Notes under the pieces: model-generated | Database searches by the model: none | Told to the model about the DNA's origin: nothing | What the model saw: the letters and a program-made list of their open reading frames with translations, nothing else | Position numbers and translations under genes: made by a program | Origin: Acidobacteriaceae bacterium KBS 146 | GTDB lineage: Bacteria > Acidobacteriota > Terriglobia > Terriglobales > Acidobacteriaceae | DNA length: 64,000 nt | NCBI GenBank assembly: GCA_000688615.1 | Contig: JHVA01000001.1 | Coordinates: 2,108,001 to 2,172,000, forward strand | Direction of reading: 5' to 3' | Shown here: piece by piece, positions 33,297-42,337 of the stretch | Position numbering within the stretch: position 1 is the first letter of the stretch | How the letters are laid out: every line of letters begins with the position of its first letter

Positions 33297-34628
33297 ATGA
33301 GCTTAAACATGCGTAACTCTTTTTATGCTTTCGCCCTGGGCTTCGTGCTGAGCTCTTCGCTTCCCGCTGCCGTCCTCGGAACCAGCAAACCTGCTGAATC
33401 GATCACCGAGGCGCGCATTGCACAGCTTCCTCCCGCAGACCGCGCGGCCTGGATAAGGTACCTTCAGCGTTCGCAGAAACAGCACGAAGCCGATCAGGCA
33501 GCGCTCGCAGCCGAACGCACCTCGGGAAACCCTGTACCGCCACTGCCGAAGGAAAGCTCTGCCGCTCGCAGCATGCCGCTGAATCGCCCGGCTGCATGGT
33601 ATGGGTCAGCCGAGGCTCAGCATATCGCCGGTGTGATTGTCAGCTTCCAGACGCCCGCGGGCGGATGGAGCAAGAATCTCGATATGACCGGGGAAGCCCG
33701 CGTGAAGGGGCAAAGCTATGCTCCCGACAACCTGAATAAACATCCGTCGGCCGCAGACTTTGATACTCCGCTCGATGCCCAATGGAACTACGTCGGAACC
33801 CTCGACAACGATGCCACGACGACGGAGATTCGCTTCCTTGGGCTGGTCGCTGCGGCTAAACCTGAGCGGGCGGAGGCCTACCAGAAAAGCATTCTGAAGG
33901 GAGTTCGCTACCTGCTTTCCGCTCAGTTCCCAAATGGAGGATGGCCGCAGGTGTGGCCGCTCGAGGGCCGATACCACGACGCCATCACGTACAACGATGA
34001 TGCGGTCTCCGAGGCAGCCGAGATTCTCCGCGACGTCTCCGCCGGACAGTCACCGTATGCCTTTGTTCCGAAGGAGCTGAGGGAACAGTCGGCCACTGCT
34101 GCAAAGCGCGCCATCGATTGCATTCTTGCGACCCAGGTCAGGATCAAAGGAAGGCGCACCATCTGGGCTCAGCAGCACGACCCGCTGACGCTCGAGCCAA
34201 CGACAGCCCGCAACTACGAACCGGCAGCGCTGGCTACAGGGGAAAGCGCTGATCTTCTGCTCTACCTGATGCATCTTCCGCACCCTTCTCCGCAAGTCGT
34301 CGATGCAATTGAAGCAGGAGTCTCCTGGTTCAAATCCAAAGCGATCTACGGCGAGCTGTGGTCAGGCGGTAAAGAGACGCCGGGGGGACGGCATCTCTCG
34401 CGCGCTGCGGGGGCGGGTCCAATCTGGGCTCGTGTCTACTCCATCACGACCGAGACGCCCGTCTTCGGCGATCGCGACAAGACCATTCACGATGATGTAG
34501 CCGACTTATCGGCTGAACGGCGCAACGGATACCAGTGGTACAGCGGCGGTCCGCAGAGGGCTCTCGATGCCTACATCGACTGGAGCAAGGAACACGTATC
34601 GGCCACTCAAGCGTCTAACGGTAGATGA
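33297..34628 (+). CDS. Pectate lyase, polysaccharide lyase family 10, secreted
   Basis: 443 residues. A signal peptide (SFYAFALGFVLSSSLPAAVL) is followed by the PL10 catalytic region: IVSFQTPAGGWSKNLDMTGE, the YVGTLDNDATTTEIRFL stretch, then SAQFPNGGWPQVWPLEGRYH and ITYNDDA, which are the characteristic PelA motifs (TIGR02474-type). The enzyme cleaves polygalacturonate by beta-elimination using calcium and an Arg base. It fits a plant-debris lifestyle. Start is MSLNMRN or four codons later; neither has a strong ribosome binding site. Its stop overlaps the next gene by ATGA, an unexpected pairing. Confidence 0.9.
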   Translation: MSLNMRNSFYAFALGFVLSSSLPAAVLGTSKPAESITEARIAQLPPADRAAWIRYLQRSQKQHEADQAALAAERTSGNPVPPLPKESSAARSMPLNRPAAWYGSAEAQHIAGVIVSFQTPAGGWSKNLDMTGEARVKGQSYAPDNLNKHPSAADFDTPLDAQWNYVGTLDNDATTTEIRFLGLVAAAKPERAEAYQKSILKGVRYLLSAQFPNGGWPQVWPLEGRYHDAITYNDDAVSEAAEILRDVSAGQSPYAFVPKELREQSATAAKRAIDCILATQVRIKGRRTIWAQQHDPLTLEPTTARNYEPAALATGESADLLLYLMHLPHPSPQVVDAIEAGVSWFKSKAIYGELWSGGKETPGGRHLSRAAGAGPIWARVYSITTETPVFGDRDKTIHDDVADLSAERRNGYQWYSGGPQRALDAYIDWSKEHVSATQASNGR

Positions 34629-35902
34629 TCGAAACGGATACCCTCATCGTGGGAGCAGGTATGGCGGGTCTTACCGCCGCGCGGACGCTCGCCGAAGCTG
34701 GCGTCCCGGTGACTGTCGTCGAGGCGCGGAACCGCGTCGGGGGACGCATCCTGAGCCATCATATCGGCGAGCATGCGATCGAGCTGGGCGCCGAGTTTAT
34801 TCACGGCCGGCCGCCGGAGCTTTGGGCTCTCATCGCGGAGGCCGGCCTTGAAACGTACGAGCGCGGCGGCACCGATGGTTGTGCCGAGGATGGCTCGGTC
34901 AAGTCGTGCGACATGCCGGGCGGGGCCTTCGACCTTCTGGAAGACCTCAAAGATCCTCCCACGCCCGATGTCAGCTTCGCGGAATATGTTGGTTCGTGGC
35001 AGATTAGCGACCTTGAGCGAGTCTCCCTACTGAACTTTGTCGAAGGATTCAATGCAGCCGATGCGCGAGAGATCAGCTCAGCCTCATTGGGAGCACAACA
35101 AGAGGCCGAAGACGCCACGGACGGAGATCTCGCTTTTTCACTGCCCGGCGGATACGACCAACTGGCGGAGTATCTTGCGCAACGCGTGAAGAATTTCGAA
35201 GGATGCATCCACCTCAATCGACACGTTCGCGAGATCCGATGGAGTCACCATGCGGTTCAGGCCATCTCTCCTGACGAAACCTTCACGGCGAGGCGAACGG
35301 TGATCACCGTTCCGCTGGGAGTTCTGGTCTCCGGAGGGCTCAGCGTCAGTCCTCGTCCACGACAGATATTCGATGCAGCATCACAACTTCGCATGGGCCA
35401 TGCAATCCGCTTTACGCTGCGGTTCCGCGAGCCATTCTGGAAACAACTTCCGAAGTCGCCCATCGAAGATCTCGGTTTTCTCTTCAGCTTTGACGAACTG
35501 CCGTCAGTCTGGTGGACGACGCATCCGCGTCCTTCCTGCTTGCTTACGGGATGGGTTGGAGGGCCGCGCTCAGAGGCACTGGCCGCGCTTACGCCAGCCG
35601 AACTGGCGAGTCATGCCTGCTCCACCCTCGCGCGTATCTTTTCTATCGAAACCGCCCGGATCAGCGATCTTCTTCTCGAGTGTCACACCCACGACTGGAG
35701 CCGTGATCCGTTCTCTTTGGGGGCGTACAGTTATGTCGCCGCCGGCGGTCTCAACGCTCCGCAGCAGCTCTCCCAGCCGGTGGAAGACACGCTCTTCTTC
35801 GCAGGAGAACACACCGACACAACCGCAAACTGGGGAACCGTTCACGCCGCGATGCGTTCGGGCCTGCGTGTAGCGCAGCAGATCCTCAAGGGGATGCCGT
35901 AA
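34625..35902 (+). CDS. Flavin-containing amine oxidase
   Basis: 425 residues. The N-terminal FAD dinucleotide motif is LIVGAGMAGLTAARTLAEAG (residues 7-26), then VVEARNRVGGRI and GAEFIHG typical of monoamine/polyamine oxidases. The C-terminal FFAGEHTDTTANWGTVHAAM segment closes the FAD site. There is no signal peptide, so it is probably cytoplasmic. The substrate (polyamine, tryptophan or similar) is not readable. The ATG overlaps the pectate lyase stop by ATGA, so they are translationally coupled. Its last 17 bases overlap the convergent DUF72 gene. Confidence 0.9.
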   Translation: MIETDTLIVGAGMAGLTAARTLAEAGVPVTVVEARNRVGGRILSHHIGEHAIELGAEFIHGRPPELWALIAEAGLETYERGGTDGCAEDGSVKSCDMPGGAFDLLEDLKDPPTPDVSFAEYVGSWQISDLERVSLLNFVEGFNAADAREISSASLGAQQEAEDATDGDLAFSLPGGYDQLAEYLAQRVKNFEGCIHLNRHVREIRWSHHAVQAISPDETFTARRTVITVPLGVLVSGGLSVSPRPRQIFDAASQLRMGHAIRFTLRFREPFWKQLPKSPIEDLGFLFSFDELPSVWWTTHPRPSCLLTGWVGGPRSEALAALTPAELASHACSTLARIFSIETARISDLLLECHTHDWSRDPFSLGAYSYVAAGGLNAPQQLSQPVEDTLFFAGEHTDTTANWGTVHAAMRSGLRVAQQILKGMP

Positions 35903-36800
35903 CGCCAGTCAATCCGTCGACACGCTCGCGCAGCCCCAGAGCATCGAAGGGCGCGCGGACCTTTGCATCATTATCGAAATAGACATAGACGTCGCGAGGG
36001 GTAATGCAGGCGGAAGTGCCGTGAGCACAGCGTCCCTCAGCCTGCTGTCCTCGTGCCCATCTCACGACTTTCTGAGCCCACTCATTGAGTGCCACATCTT
36101 CGTATCCGCTCGTGTACAGCTGTTCAGAGCCGTGCAGACGGCAATAGACAAAATCGGAGGTCACATCCATCAGGAGCGGCCACTCGGCCGTATCTGCAAC
36201 CACAAGTCCGATGTTGTACTCGCGCAGCAGTTCGATGAACTCCGGAACAGCAAAGCTCTCATCCCGAATCTCGACGCAGTGGCGAAGCGGGGCGTCTTTT
36301 TTCACCCGGAATCCAGGATCTTCCCGCATGCGGTCCGCATGTTTCCGCATCATGGCAGCGGCCTCGCGATGGGATCGCGGTAATAACCGGAAGAAGGTCT
36401 CGAAACGAGCACGATCAAATCGCATCTGAGGAGCAAATTGCCATAAGAGCGGCCCGAACTTATCGCCCAGCCGCAGGACACCGCTGCCGAAGAAGTTCGC
36501 CAACGGAACCTTCGCCTCCCGCAGCTTCAACATGTGCGTAATGAATCGCGATCCTTTGACCGAGAAGACAAAGTCGTCGGGGGTTTGCGCTGACCACTCG
36601 GAAAAACTCTCGGGACGCTGTAACGAATAAAAAGTGCCGTTGATCTCGACCGTGTCGAATTGCTGTCCGGCAAACTCCAGCTCCCTTCTCTGTGCGAGGC
36701 CCTTGGGATAAAACACGCCTCGCCAGCCTGCGTATCTCCAACCGGATATACCGATTCGGATACGTCCTGGCGTCTGCATCGTATTCGCGGCCGTGCTCAT
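35886..36800 (-). CDS. DUF72 domain protein (YecE-like)
   Basis: 304 residues from the ATG at 36798-36800 (MSTAANTMQTPGRIRIGISG); the true start may be the internal Met 7. The TIM-barrel pattern of DUF72 is clear: RIRIGISGWRYAGWRGVFYP, FDTVEINGTFYSLQ, FVFSVKGSRFITHMLKL, then YCRLHGSEQLYTSGY and VYVYFDNDAKVRAPFDAL. Function is not established; structures suggest a TIM-barrel possibly handling nucleic acid or sugar substrates. Neighbours give no clue. Confidence 0.9.
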   Translation of the reverse strand: MSTAANTMQTPGRIRIGISGWRYAGWRGVFYPKGLAQRRELEFAGQQFDTVEINGTFYSLQRPESFSEWSAQTPDDFVFSVKGSRFITHMLKLREAKVPLANFFGSGVLRLGDKFGPLLWQFAPQMRFDRARFETFFRLLPRSHREAAAMMRKHADRMREDPGFRVKKDAPLRHCVEIRDESFAVPEFIELLREYNIGLVVADTAEWPLLMDVTSDFVYCRLHGSEQLYTSGYEDVALNEWAQKVVRWARGQQAEGRCAHGTSACITPRDVYVYFDNDAKVRAPFDALGLRERVDGLTGVTASP

Positions 36801-36899
36801 GTCCTGCTTGGATGGCAAACCTCACGGCGAAAGTTTCAGCAGGATTCCACAAAGTCGTAAATCAGCAACGGGTTCTTGTGGTGTAGCATCTGAGCCAAT

Positions 36900-39800
36900 A
36901 TGGCCATCCTACGCCCTCTGCTCAATACTCCCCGCGATAGCACGCCTGATACTCAGATGACGCTGGATGGTGTCTCGATTTCCGCACGCGCCGGCGATCT
37001 TTTGATCGACGTCATCAACGATTATCGCAACGAACAACAACGGAAACCGCTCCCGCAAGTGTGTTATCTGCCGCAGATGGGCCCTATCGAGAGCTGCGAT
37101 ACCTGCATGGTCGAGGTCAACGGTCAGCTAGCCCGCGCCTGTGGCACTCAGATCACACCTGGAATGAACGTCATCACGGCAGGCAACGCCGTCGATATCG
37201 CGCAGCGCGAGGCCTTCGACCGCATCCTGCAAAATCACGATCTCTACTGTACGGTCTGCGACAACAACAACCAGAACTGCACCATCCACAACACGACTGC
37301 CGTGCTGGATGTGAAGCACCAGGCCCGCCCGTTCACCCACAAGCCGTACCCTCAGGATCACTCGAATGCGTTTTACCGGTATGACCCCGACCAATGCATT
37401 CTGTGCGGCCGCTGCGTCGAAGCATGCCAGAACGTCCAGGTTAACGAGACCCTCACCATCAACTGGGAGAGCGAGCATCCGCGCGTCCTCTGGGACGGCG
37501 GAGAAAAGATCGAAGGCTCCTCCTGCGTCTCCTGTGGCCACTGCGTCAACGTGTGTCCCTGCAATGCGCTGATGGAAAAATCGATGCTCGGCCACGCGGG
37601 CTATCTCACCAATCTTCCTGCAAATGTCCTGGACGAGATGATTGACGTGGTCAAAGCCATCGAACCCCCTATCGGCTACGGCCCTATCCTCGCGCTGTCT
37701 GATATTGAGTCCGAGATGCGTCACGCCCGCGTCAAGCGCACCAAGACCGTCTGCACCTATTGCGCGGTCGGCTGCAGCTTTGAGGTGTGGACGCGGGATC
37801 GCCACATCCTCAAGATCGAGCCGACACACGGCCCGGCGAACGGGGTATCAACCTGCATCAAGGGCAAGTTTGCCTGGGGTCATATCAACTCCTCCGATCG
37901 CCTCGTGAAGCCGCTCCTTCGGAGAGGAGACACCTTCGTCGAGATCTCCTGGGATGAGGCTCTCGACCTCATCCAGCAGAAATTCACAGAGGTCAAGCAG
38001 CAGCACGGTCCCGACGCCCTCGCATTCATCGCCTCCTCCAAGTGCACCAATGAGGAGAGCTACCTGATGCAAAAGCTCGCTCGCGCTGTCATCGGAACCA
38101 ACAACATCGACAACTGCGCGCGCTATTGCCAGAATCCCGCCACGATGGGCCTGCAGCGCACCGTCGGCTACGGCGCGGACTCCGGAGCCATCGCCGATAT
38201 CGAACGTGCGGGCCTGGTCCTGCTCATCGGAGCCAACGCCGCCGAGAACCATCCCGTCCTCGCCACACGCATCAAGCGATCCCACAAATTCCGCGGACAA
38301 CGACTGATCGTCGCCGACCTCCGCAAGCACGAGATGGCGGAACGCGCCGACATCTTCATGCGGCCAAATCCATCCACAGATTCCGCATGGCTCAACGGCG
38401 TAGCCCGCTACATCATCGATCACAATCTTCATCAACCGAAGTTCATCGAGAAGTGGGTCCATCACTTCGAGGAATATAAGAAGTCTCTCGAGCCATACAC
38501 GCTGGAGCACACAGAACGCATCACCGGAATCCCTCAGGCGACCCTCATCACCGTAGCCAACGAGATCGCCGCTGCCGATGGCGTCTGCATCCTCTTCGCC
38601 ATGGGAGTCACCCAGCATACAGGGGGTTCCGACACCGCCACGGCGCTCTCTAATCTTCTCCTCCTCACCGGGAACTACATGAGGCCCAACGCCGGCTCGT
38701 ATCCGCTGCGTGGACACAACAACGTCCAGGGAGCCAGCGACTTCGGGTCAATGCCCAACGTCTACTCCGGCTACCAGAAGGTCGATGACGAAGCAGTCCG
38801 AGCGAAGTTTGAAGCTGCCTGGGGAGTCACCTTGCCGACGACCACCGGCAAAGACAATCACGAGATGATCGACGCTATCCATGATGGAACCCTCAAGGTG
38901 ATGTACATCAAAGGCGAAGACACCATCACCTCGGACTCGAACGCCAACTACGTCGCCACCGCTCTCTCCAAGCTCGACTTCTTTGTCGTGCAAGATATTA
39001 ACTTCTCCGAAACCTGCCGCTATGCCGACCTTGTGCTTCCTGCGGCGGCGTCCATTGAAAAAGACGGTACCTACGTTTCCACCGAGCGCCGCGTTCAGCG
39101 CATCTACAAAGCTCTCGAGCCGATCGGAGAATCCAAGGCGGACTGGGAGATCATCCAGCTCATCGCCAATCGCATGGGAGGCAAATGGAAGTACCGGCAC
39201 CCCTCCGAGATCATGGATGAGATCGCCTCCGTCACCCCCATCTTTGCTGGAGTCACCTACGATCGCCTCGAGGGTTTCAAGAGCTTGCAGTGGCCTGTCG
39301 CTCCCGATGGCACCGATACCCCCGTGCTCTTCATGGACAAGTTCCACTTCCCTGATGGCAAGGCTCGCTTCTATCCCGTCCAATACATTCCTCCTTCGGA
39401 GGAGATCAACGAGACCTATGACCTGCACCTCAACAACGGGCGCCTGCTGGAGCACTTCGAACAGGGTTCGATGACCCGGCGTACACCTGGCATCCATGCC
39501 ATGACGCCGGACAACTTCGTGGAGGTGTCCCCCGAGCTGGCAAAGGAACGCGGCATCAGCACCGGCTGTTACGTTCAGCTGCGCTCGGCGTATGGTGAGG
39601 TTCGCGTTCAGGCACTGGTCACAGACAGGGTTCAGGGCAAGCAGCTCTACATGCCGTTGAACTCCGTCGACGAGCCTGTCAACCGCCTTACCAGCAGCCA
39701 TACCGATCGTGCCACCCACACCCCCGCATTCAAGGAGACCGCAGTGAGCATGGTGATTTTGCCCGACCAGGAAGCTCAAGCCAAGGTCGACGAACGCATG

Positions 39801-39965
39801 GGGAAAAAGAGTCGGCATCCTCTGGGCCCGGGAAACTTCCGCTTCGGAACCCGCACTCCGCAGGGTGGCGTGGAAATCGAGCGAAAGTGGGCGCGCAGAG
39901 ATTATTATGTGCCCGGTACTGGTGCCGATGACAAGCTGGTGCAGATTACCAGCACAAAAGTCTGA
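36900..39965 (+). CDS. Formate dehydrogenase catalytic subunit, ForC/YrhE type (Mo/W)
   Basis: 1,021 residues, cytoplasmic. From the N-terminus: a plant-type [2Fe-2S] domain with CYLPQMGPIESCDTC at about 55-69, an H-C3 cluster (H113, C117, C120, C127), two [4Fe-4S] sets (C166-C176 and C209-C219), and the molybdopterin-domain cluster CTYCAVGC at about 285-292. The Mo/W ligand is Cys410 in NCARYCQNPATMGL, followed by Gln411 where FdhF-type enzymes have His. KGKFAWG (Lys322) and the C-terminal molybdopterin-guanine dinucleotide domain are complete. It oxidises formate to CO2, or the reverse. The DUF1641 gene 60 bases downstream is its known partner in Bacillus ForCE. Confidence 0.92.
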   Translation: MAILRPLLNTPRDSTPDTQMTLDGVSISARAGDLLIDVINDYRNEQQRKPLPQVCYLPQMGPIESCDTCMVEVNGQLARACGTQITPGMNVITAGNAVDIAQREAFDRILQNHDLYCTVCDNNNQNCTIHNTTAVLDVKHQARPFTHKPYPQDHSNAFYRYDPDQCILCGRCVEACQNVQVNETLTINWESEHPRVLWDGGEKIEGSSCVSCGHCVNVCPCNALMEKSMLGHAGYLTNLPANVLDEMIDVVKAIEPPIGYGPILALSDIESEMRHARVKRTKTVCTYCAVGCSFEVWTRDRHILKIEPTHGPANGVSTCIKGKFAWGHINSSDRLVKPLLRRGDTFVEISWDEALDLIQQKFTEVKQQHGPDALAFIASSKCTNEESYLMQKLARAVIGTNNIDNCARYCQNPATMGLQRTVGYGADSGAIADIERAGLVLLIGANAAENHPVLATRIKRSHKFRGQRLIVADLRKHEMAERADIFMRPNPSTDSAWLNGVARYIIDHNLHQPKFIEKWVHHFEEYKKSLEPYTLEHTERITGIPQATLITVANEIAAADGVCILFAMGVTQHTGGSDTATALSNLLLLTGNYMRPNAGSYPLRGHNNVQGASDFGSMPNVYSGYQKVDDEAVRAKFEAAWGVTLPTTTGKDNHEMIDAIHDGTLKVMYIKGEDTITSDSNANYVATALSKLDFFVVQDINFSETCRYADLVLPAAASIEKDGTYVSTERRVQRIYKALEPIGESKADWEIIQLIANRMGGKWKYRHPSEIMDEIASVTPIFAGVTYDRLEGFKSLQWPVAPDGTDTPVLFMDKFHFPDGKARFYPVQYIPPSEEINETYDLHLNNGRLLEHFEQGSMTRRTPGIHAMTPDNFVEVSPELAKERGISTGCYVQLRSAYGEVRVQALVTDRVQGKQLYMPLNSVDEPVNRLTSSHTDRATHTPAFKETAVSMVILPDQEAQAKVDERMGKKSRHPLGPGNFRFGTRTPQGGVEIERKWARRDYYVPGTGADDKLVQITSTKV

Positions 39966-40025
39966 TCGCTCTAAAGGGCGTCACTCTAACCTCGAGCGAG
40001 GCAAACTCAAAACGGGAGCTCCACG

Positions 40026-40481
40026 ATGGCTATTCCGCTTTCCTTCAAACCGCAGTCCTTGGACCCGCATCTGGAGCTCGAGCGCCGCCTCGCAAATGCG
40101 CCGCGGGAACGCGCAGAAGCCCTGCTGGTGGTCTACGACATCCTTCAGGCGGCGCATGAAAATGGCACCCTCGACGCCGTGCACGGTCTGGTCAGCGCAC
40201 GCGACAAGATTGCGGGGCGACTGGCTGAGTACGCTGGAACGCAGGAAGGCAAGACCGCGCTTCTCAACCTGCTGGAGGCGGGTAAAGTACTGGCGTCTCT
40301 CGACCCCAAGGTGCTCGCACCGATAGCCAACGCACTGCACCAGGGAGCAGAAGAACACAGGCAGCAAGGCGATCCACCTTCGATGTGGCAGCTCTTTCGC
40401 CGCGCCTCCAGCAAGGACGGACGCCGCGGACTATCCTTCATTACGCTGATCCTGACAAACCTCGGCAGGTCGCTCACGTGA
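40026..40481 (+). CDS. DUF1641 protein, partner subunit of formate dehydrogenase (ForE/YrhD-like)
   Basis: 151 residues, mostly helical. RAEALLVVYDILQAAHENGT, TLDAVHGLVSARDKIAG and GRRGLSFITLILTNLG are DUF1641 features. In Bacillus subtilis the DUF1641 proteins (YrhD/YjgD, named ForE) assemble with the cytoplasmic formate dehydrogenase ForC and link it to the membrane. That is the most likely role here, given the catalytic subunit immediately upstream. It has no membrane segment. Its last base overlaps the start of the following acetyltransferase gene. Confidence 0.85.
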   Translation: MAIPLSFKPQSLDPHLELERRLANAPRERAEALLVVYDILQAAHENGTLDAVHGLVSARDKIAGRLAEYAGTQEGKTALLNLLEAGKVLASLDPKVLAPIANALHQGAEEHRQQGDPPSMWQLFRRASSKDGRRGLSFITLILTNLGRSLT

Positions 40482-41020
40482 TGAAGAACCGAAGCTGCGA
40501 GCAGAAGCCTGCAGGACCCCACAGAGAACCTCCAATCCTCCTACGCTCGCATCAGCCGGGCGACATGGGCTGGGTGGTCGAGCGACATGGTCTGCTGTAT
40601 TGGCAGGAGTATGGCTGGGACGAACGCTTCGAAGCCCTCGTCGCCCGCATTGCCGCTGACTTTATCGACCTGCTGGAATCTGAACGCGAACGCTGCTGGA
40701 TCGCAGAACGTGACGGCCAGCGTCTCGGCTGCGTCTTCCTCGTCCGCGACGCGGAATCTGACCCCGCCACCACGGCGCGCCTGCGCCTCCTGCTTGTTGA
40801 CCCGGCGGCGCGCGGACTCGGTCTCGGCCGCACGCTCGTACAACAGTGCACCACCTTCGCTCGTAGCGCGGGCTATAAACGCATCGTCCTTTGGACGAAT
40901 AGCGTCCTCACCTCGGCCCGTCGAATCTACGAGCAGGAGGGCTACCGGCTTCTCCGCGAAAAGCCGTACACTGCCTTCGGCAAAGACCTCGTATCACAGG
41001 ACTGGCAACTCGATCTCTAG
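40481..41020 (+). CDS. GNAT-family N-acetyltransferase
   Basis: 179 residues from the ATG at 40481, whose first base is the last base of the DUF1641 stop (TGATG). RLLLVDPAARGLGLGRTLVQ is the acetyl-CoA pyrophosphate loop and ARRIYEQEGYRLL is the C-terminal strand-helix typical of GNAT. N-terminal HQPGDMGWVVERHGLLYWQE is reminiscent of MarR-associated GNAT domains, in which the acetyltransferase follows a MarR domain; here the MarR part is absent. The acceptor substrate is unknown. Its tight spacing implies co-transcription with the formate dehydrogenase. Confidence 0.88.
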   Translation: MKNRSCEQKPAGPHREPPILLRSHQPGDMGWVVERHGLLYWQEYGWDERFEALVARIAADFIDLLESERERCWIAERDGQRLGCVFLVRDAESDPATTARLRLLLVDPAARGLGLGRTLVQQCTTFARSAGYKRIVLWTNSVLTSARRIYEQEGYRLLREKPYTAFGKDLVSQDWQLDL

Positions 41021-41039
41021 AACTCGGAAGGAGCCCTCG

Positions 41040-41423
41040 ATGCTCGCACAGGCTGAACTCCTCGCCTTCATTCCCACCGTCGATGCCGATCGTGCCCGCC
41101 GCTTCTATGTCGATAGCCTCGGCCTCGCCTTCGTCACCGACGACCCTTTTGCCATCACCGTTCGCTCCGGCCAAACAGACATTCGCATCGTCCGCATCGG
41201 AGCCTTCAATCCTTCGCCCCATACCATACTTGGCTGGGAGGTGAAAGACATCGAGGCTACGGTCCGGCAGTTCACCCTCGCCGGAATCACCTTCGAACGC
41301 TATCCTTTTTTAGAACAGGACGCCAACGGGATCTGGTCCGATTCCGAAAGGCTAGCTAAAGTCGCATGGTTTAAAGACCCCGACGGGAACGTCCTCTCCC
41401 TCTCTCAGCACGTCGAGCAGTAG
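41040..41423 (+). CDS. VOC (glyoxalase/bleomycin-resistance) family protein
   Basis: 127 residues from the ATG at 41040, with GGAAGGAG six bases upstream; this is in frame with a longer reading frame that runs through the GNAT gene. LLAFIPTVDADRARRFYVDS and the KVAWFKDPDGNVLSLSQHV ending show the paired beta-alpha-beta-beta-beta VOC units. Such proteins bind a divalent metal and act on small electrophiles or quinols, or bind antibiotics. It is the last gene of the formate dehydrogenase cluster, convergent with the MarR operon. Confidence 0.88.
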   Translation: MLAQAELLAFIPTVDADRARRFYVDSLGLAFVTDDPFAITVRSGQTDIRIVRIGAFNPSPHTILGWEVKDIEATVRQFTLAGITFERYPFLEQDANGIWSDSERLAKVAWFKDPDGNVLSLSQHVEQ

Positions 41424-41442
41424 GACGAACACCGATAACCCT

Positions 41443-41787
41443 TCACTCGCCTCTTTTCTTCCACTCTGAAAAGAGTGGAGCTGCATCTCCTGCTTTGATC
41501 TCCTTGCCGTCGTTCGAGATAATGCCGGCTGCCGTCCGAGGACAGCAAATCGTCGAGTACGCTCCGAACTCGAATAAGACACCTCGCTCTCCCGCCCGCC
41601 CAACCCTCACGCGGTCGCCATACGTCTCAAAAAAACGGCCAGGCTTAATCCCCCGGGCAAATTGGATCGTGCCCGGAATCTGCAGTACGTCTAACCAGCC
41701 GACGAATTGCCCCGGCTTCTGCTCCCTAATGTGAACCACCCTGCCGCTCGAAGTCCACACTCCAGCAATCGCGTCGTGAGTCTTCAT
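41443..41787 (-). CDS. Hypothetical protein, last gene of MarR operon
   Basis: 114 residues from the ATG at 41785-41787 (MKTHDAIAGVWTSSGRVVHI), with a GGGGGGTGGA ribosome binding site. A GTG at 41812-41814 directly after the upstream stop is an alternative. The IAGVWTSSG opening and beta-rich sequence (IREQKPGQFVGWLDVLQI, GDRVRVGRAGERGVLFEF) suggest a small lipocalin- or calycin-like barrel; the upstream gene opens similarly (SLSGLWETSNG). I do not recognise the family. It has no signal peptide. Confidence 0.6.
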   Translation of the reverse strand: MKTHDAIAGVWTSSGRVVHIREQKPGQFVGWLDVLQIPGTIQFARGIKPGRFFETYGDRVRVGRAGERGVLFEFGAYSTICCPRTAAGIISNDGKEIKAGDAAPLFSEWKKRGE

Positions 41788-41814
41788 TCCACCCCCCGGG
41801 CGATTCAGCGTCAC

Positions 41815-42321
41815 CTACTCATCGAAGTTTCCCCGATGGAAATGTCCCACCCAGCAGTCGTTTTCCTTCTTCCTCAGATCCAGATCCACAGCCAGCATCC
41901 CCGCGACCGGAGGGACCAAATGCAGTACCAGATGCCCATCCTCGATCATCACCGCCGCGGCTCCTGCGCTATCTGAGAAATAATTCTCCTCTCCAACCGA
42001 GAGCTCAGCTCCCTTCTGCTCATACATCCCGAGGTTTAGATACTCCCACTGCTGTTCCACCCCATTCAGCGTCCTGCCATCAGTCTTCGCATCCGGCGCG
42101 ACTGAAGTCCCGAGCATTATGTGAATCCCAACGAATCCACCATGCCCATTCGAGGTCTCCCACAAACCCGACAGGCTCCCCGGATCAATCACAACTTTGC
42201 GCCGATAAGGACTGGAATCCGGTGAGGCATTCCCCGTCTGCGCCGGAACCAGCGGAACAGCGACGAAGATAAAAGCCGCACACAGAATCGTCGCAGACCT
42301 CAGCCCACCACCAGCTTCCAT
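41815..42321 (-). CDS. Secreted hypothetical protein of MarR operon
   Basis: 168 residues with a signal peptide (SATILCAAFIFVAVPLVPA, then QTG). The mature part begins with a Pro/Ser-rich linker, then GSLSGLWETSNGHGGFVGIH and regular beta strands (GHLVLHLVPPVAGMLAVDLD). Like its neighbour it has an early Gly-Xaa-Trp motif, as in lipocalin-like folds, but I cannot name a family. It is 16 bases downstream of the MarR gene and its stop directly precedes the last gene. Its location should be periplasmic. Confidence 0.62.
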   Translation of the reverse strand: MEAGGGLRSATILCAAFIFVAVPLVPAQTGNASPDSSPYRRKVVIDPGSLSGLWETSNGHGGFVGIHIMLGTSVAPDAKTDGRTLNGVEQQWEYLNLGMYEQKGAELSVGEENYFSDSAGAAAVMIEDGHLVLHLVPPVAGMLAVDLDLRKKENDCWVGHFHRGNFDE

Positions 42322-42337
42322 GCATCTAAAGACACCG

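Noticed and set aside
38748-39818. 356-codon minus-strand frame inside the formate dehydrogenase gene
   Set aside because: It is the mirror of the molybdopterin domain in another frame, with no ribosome binding site or family match.
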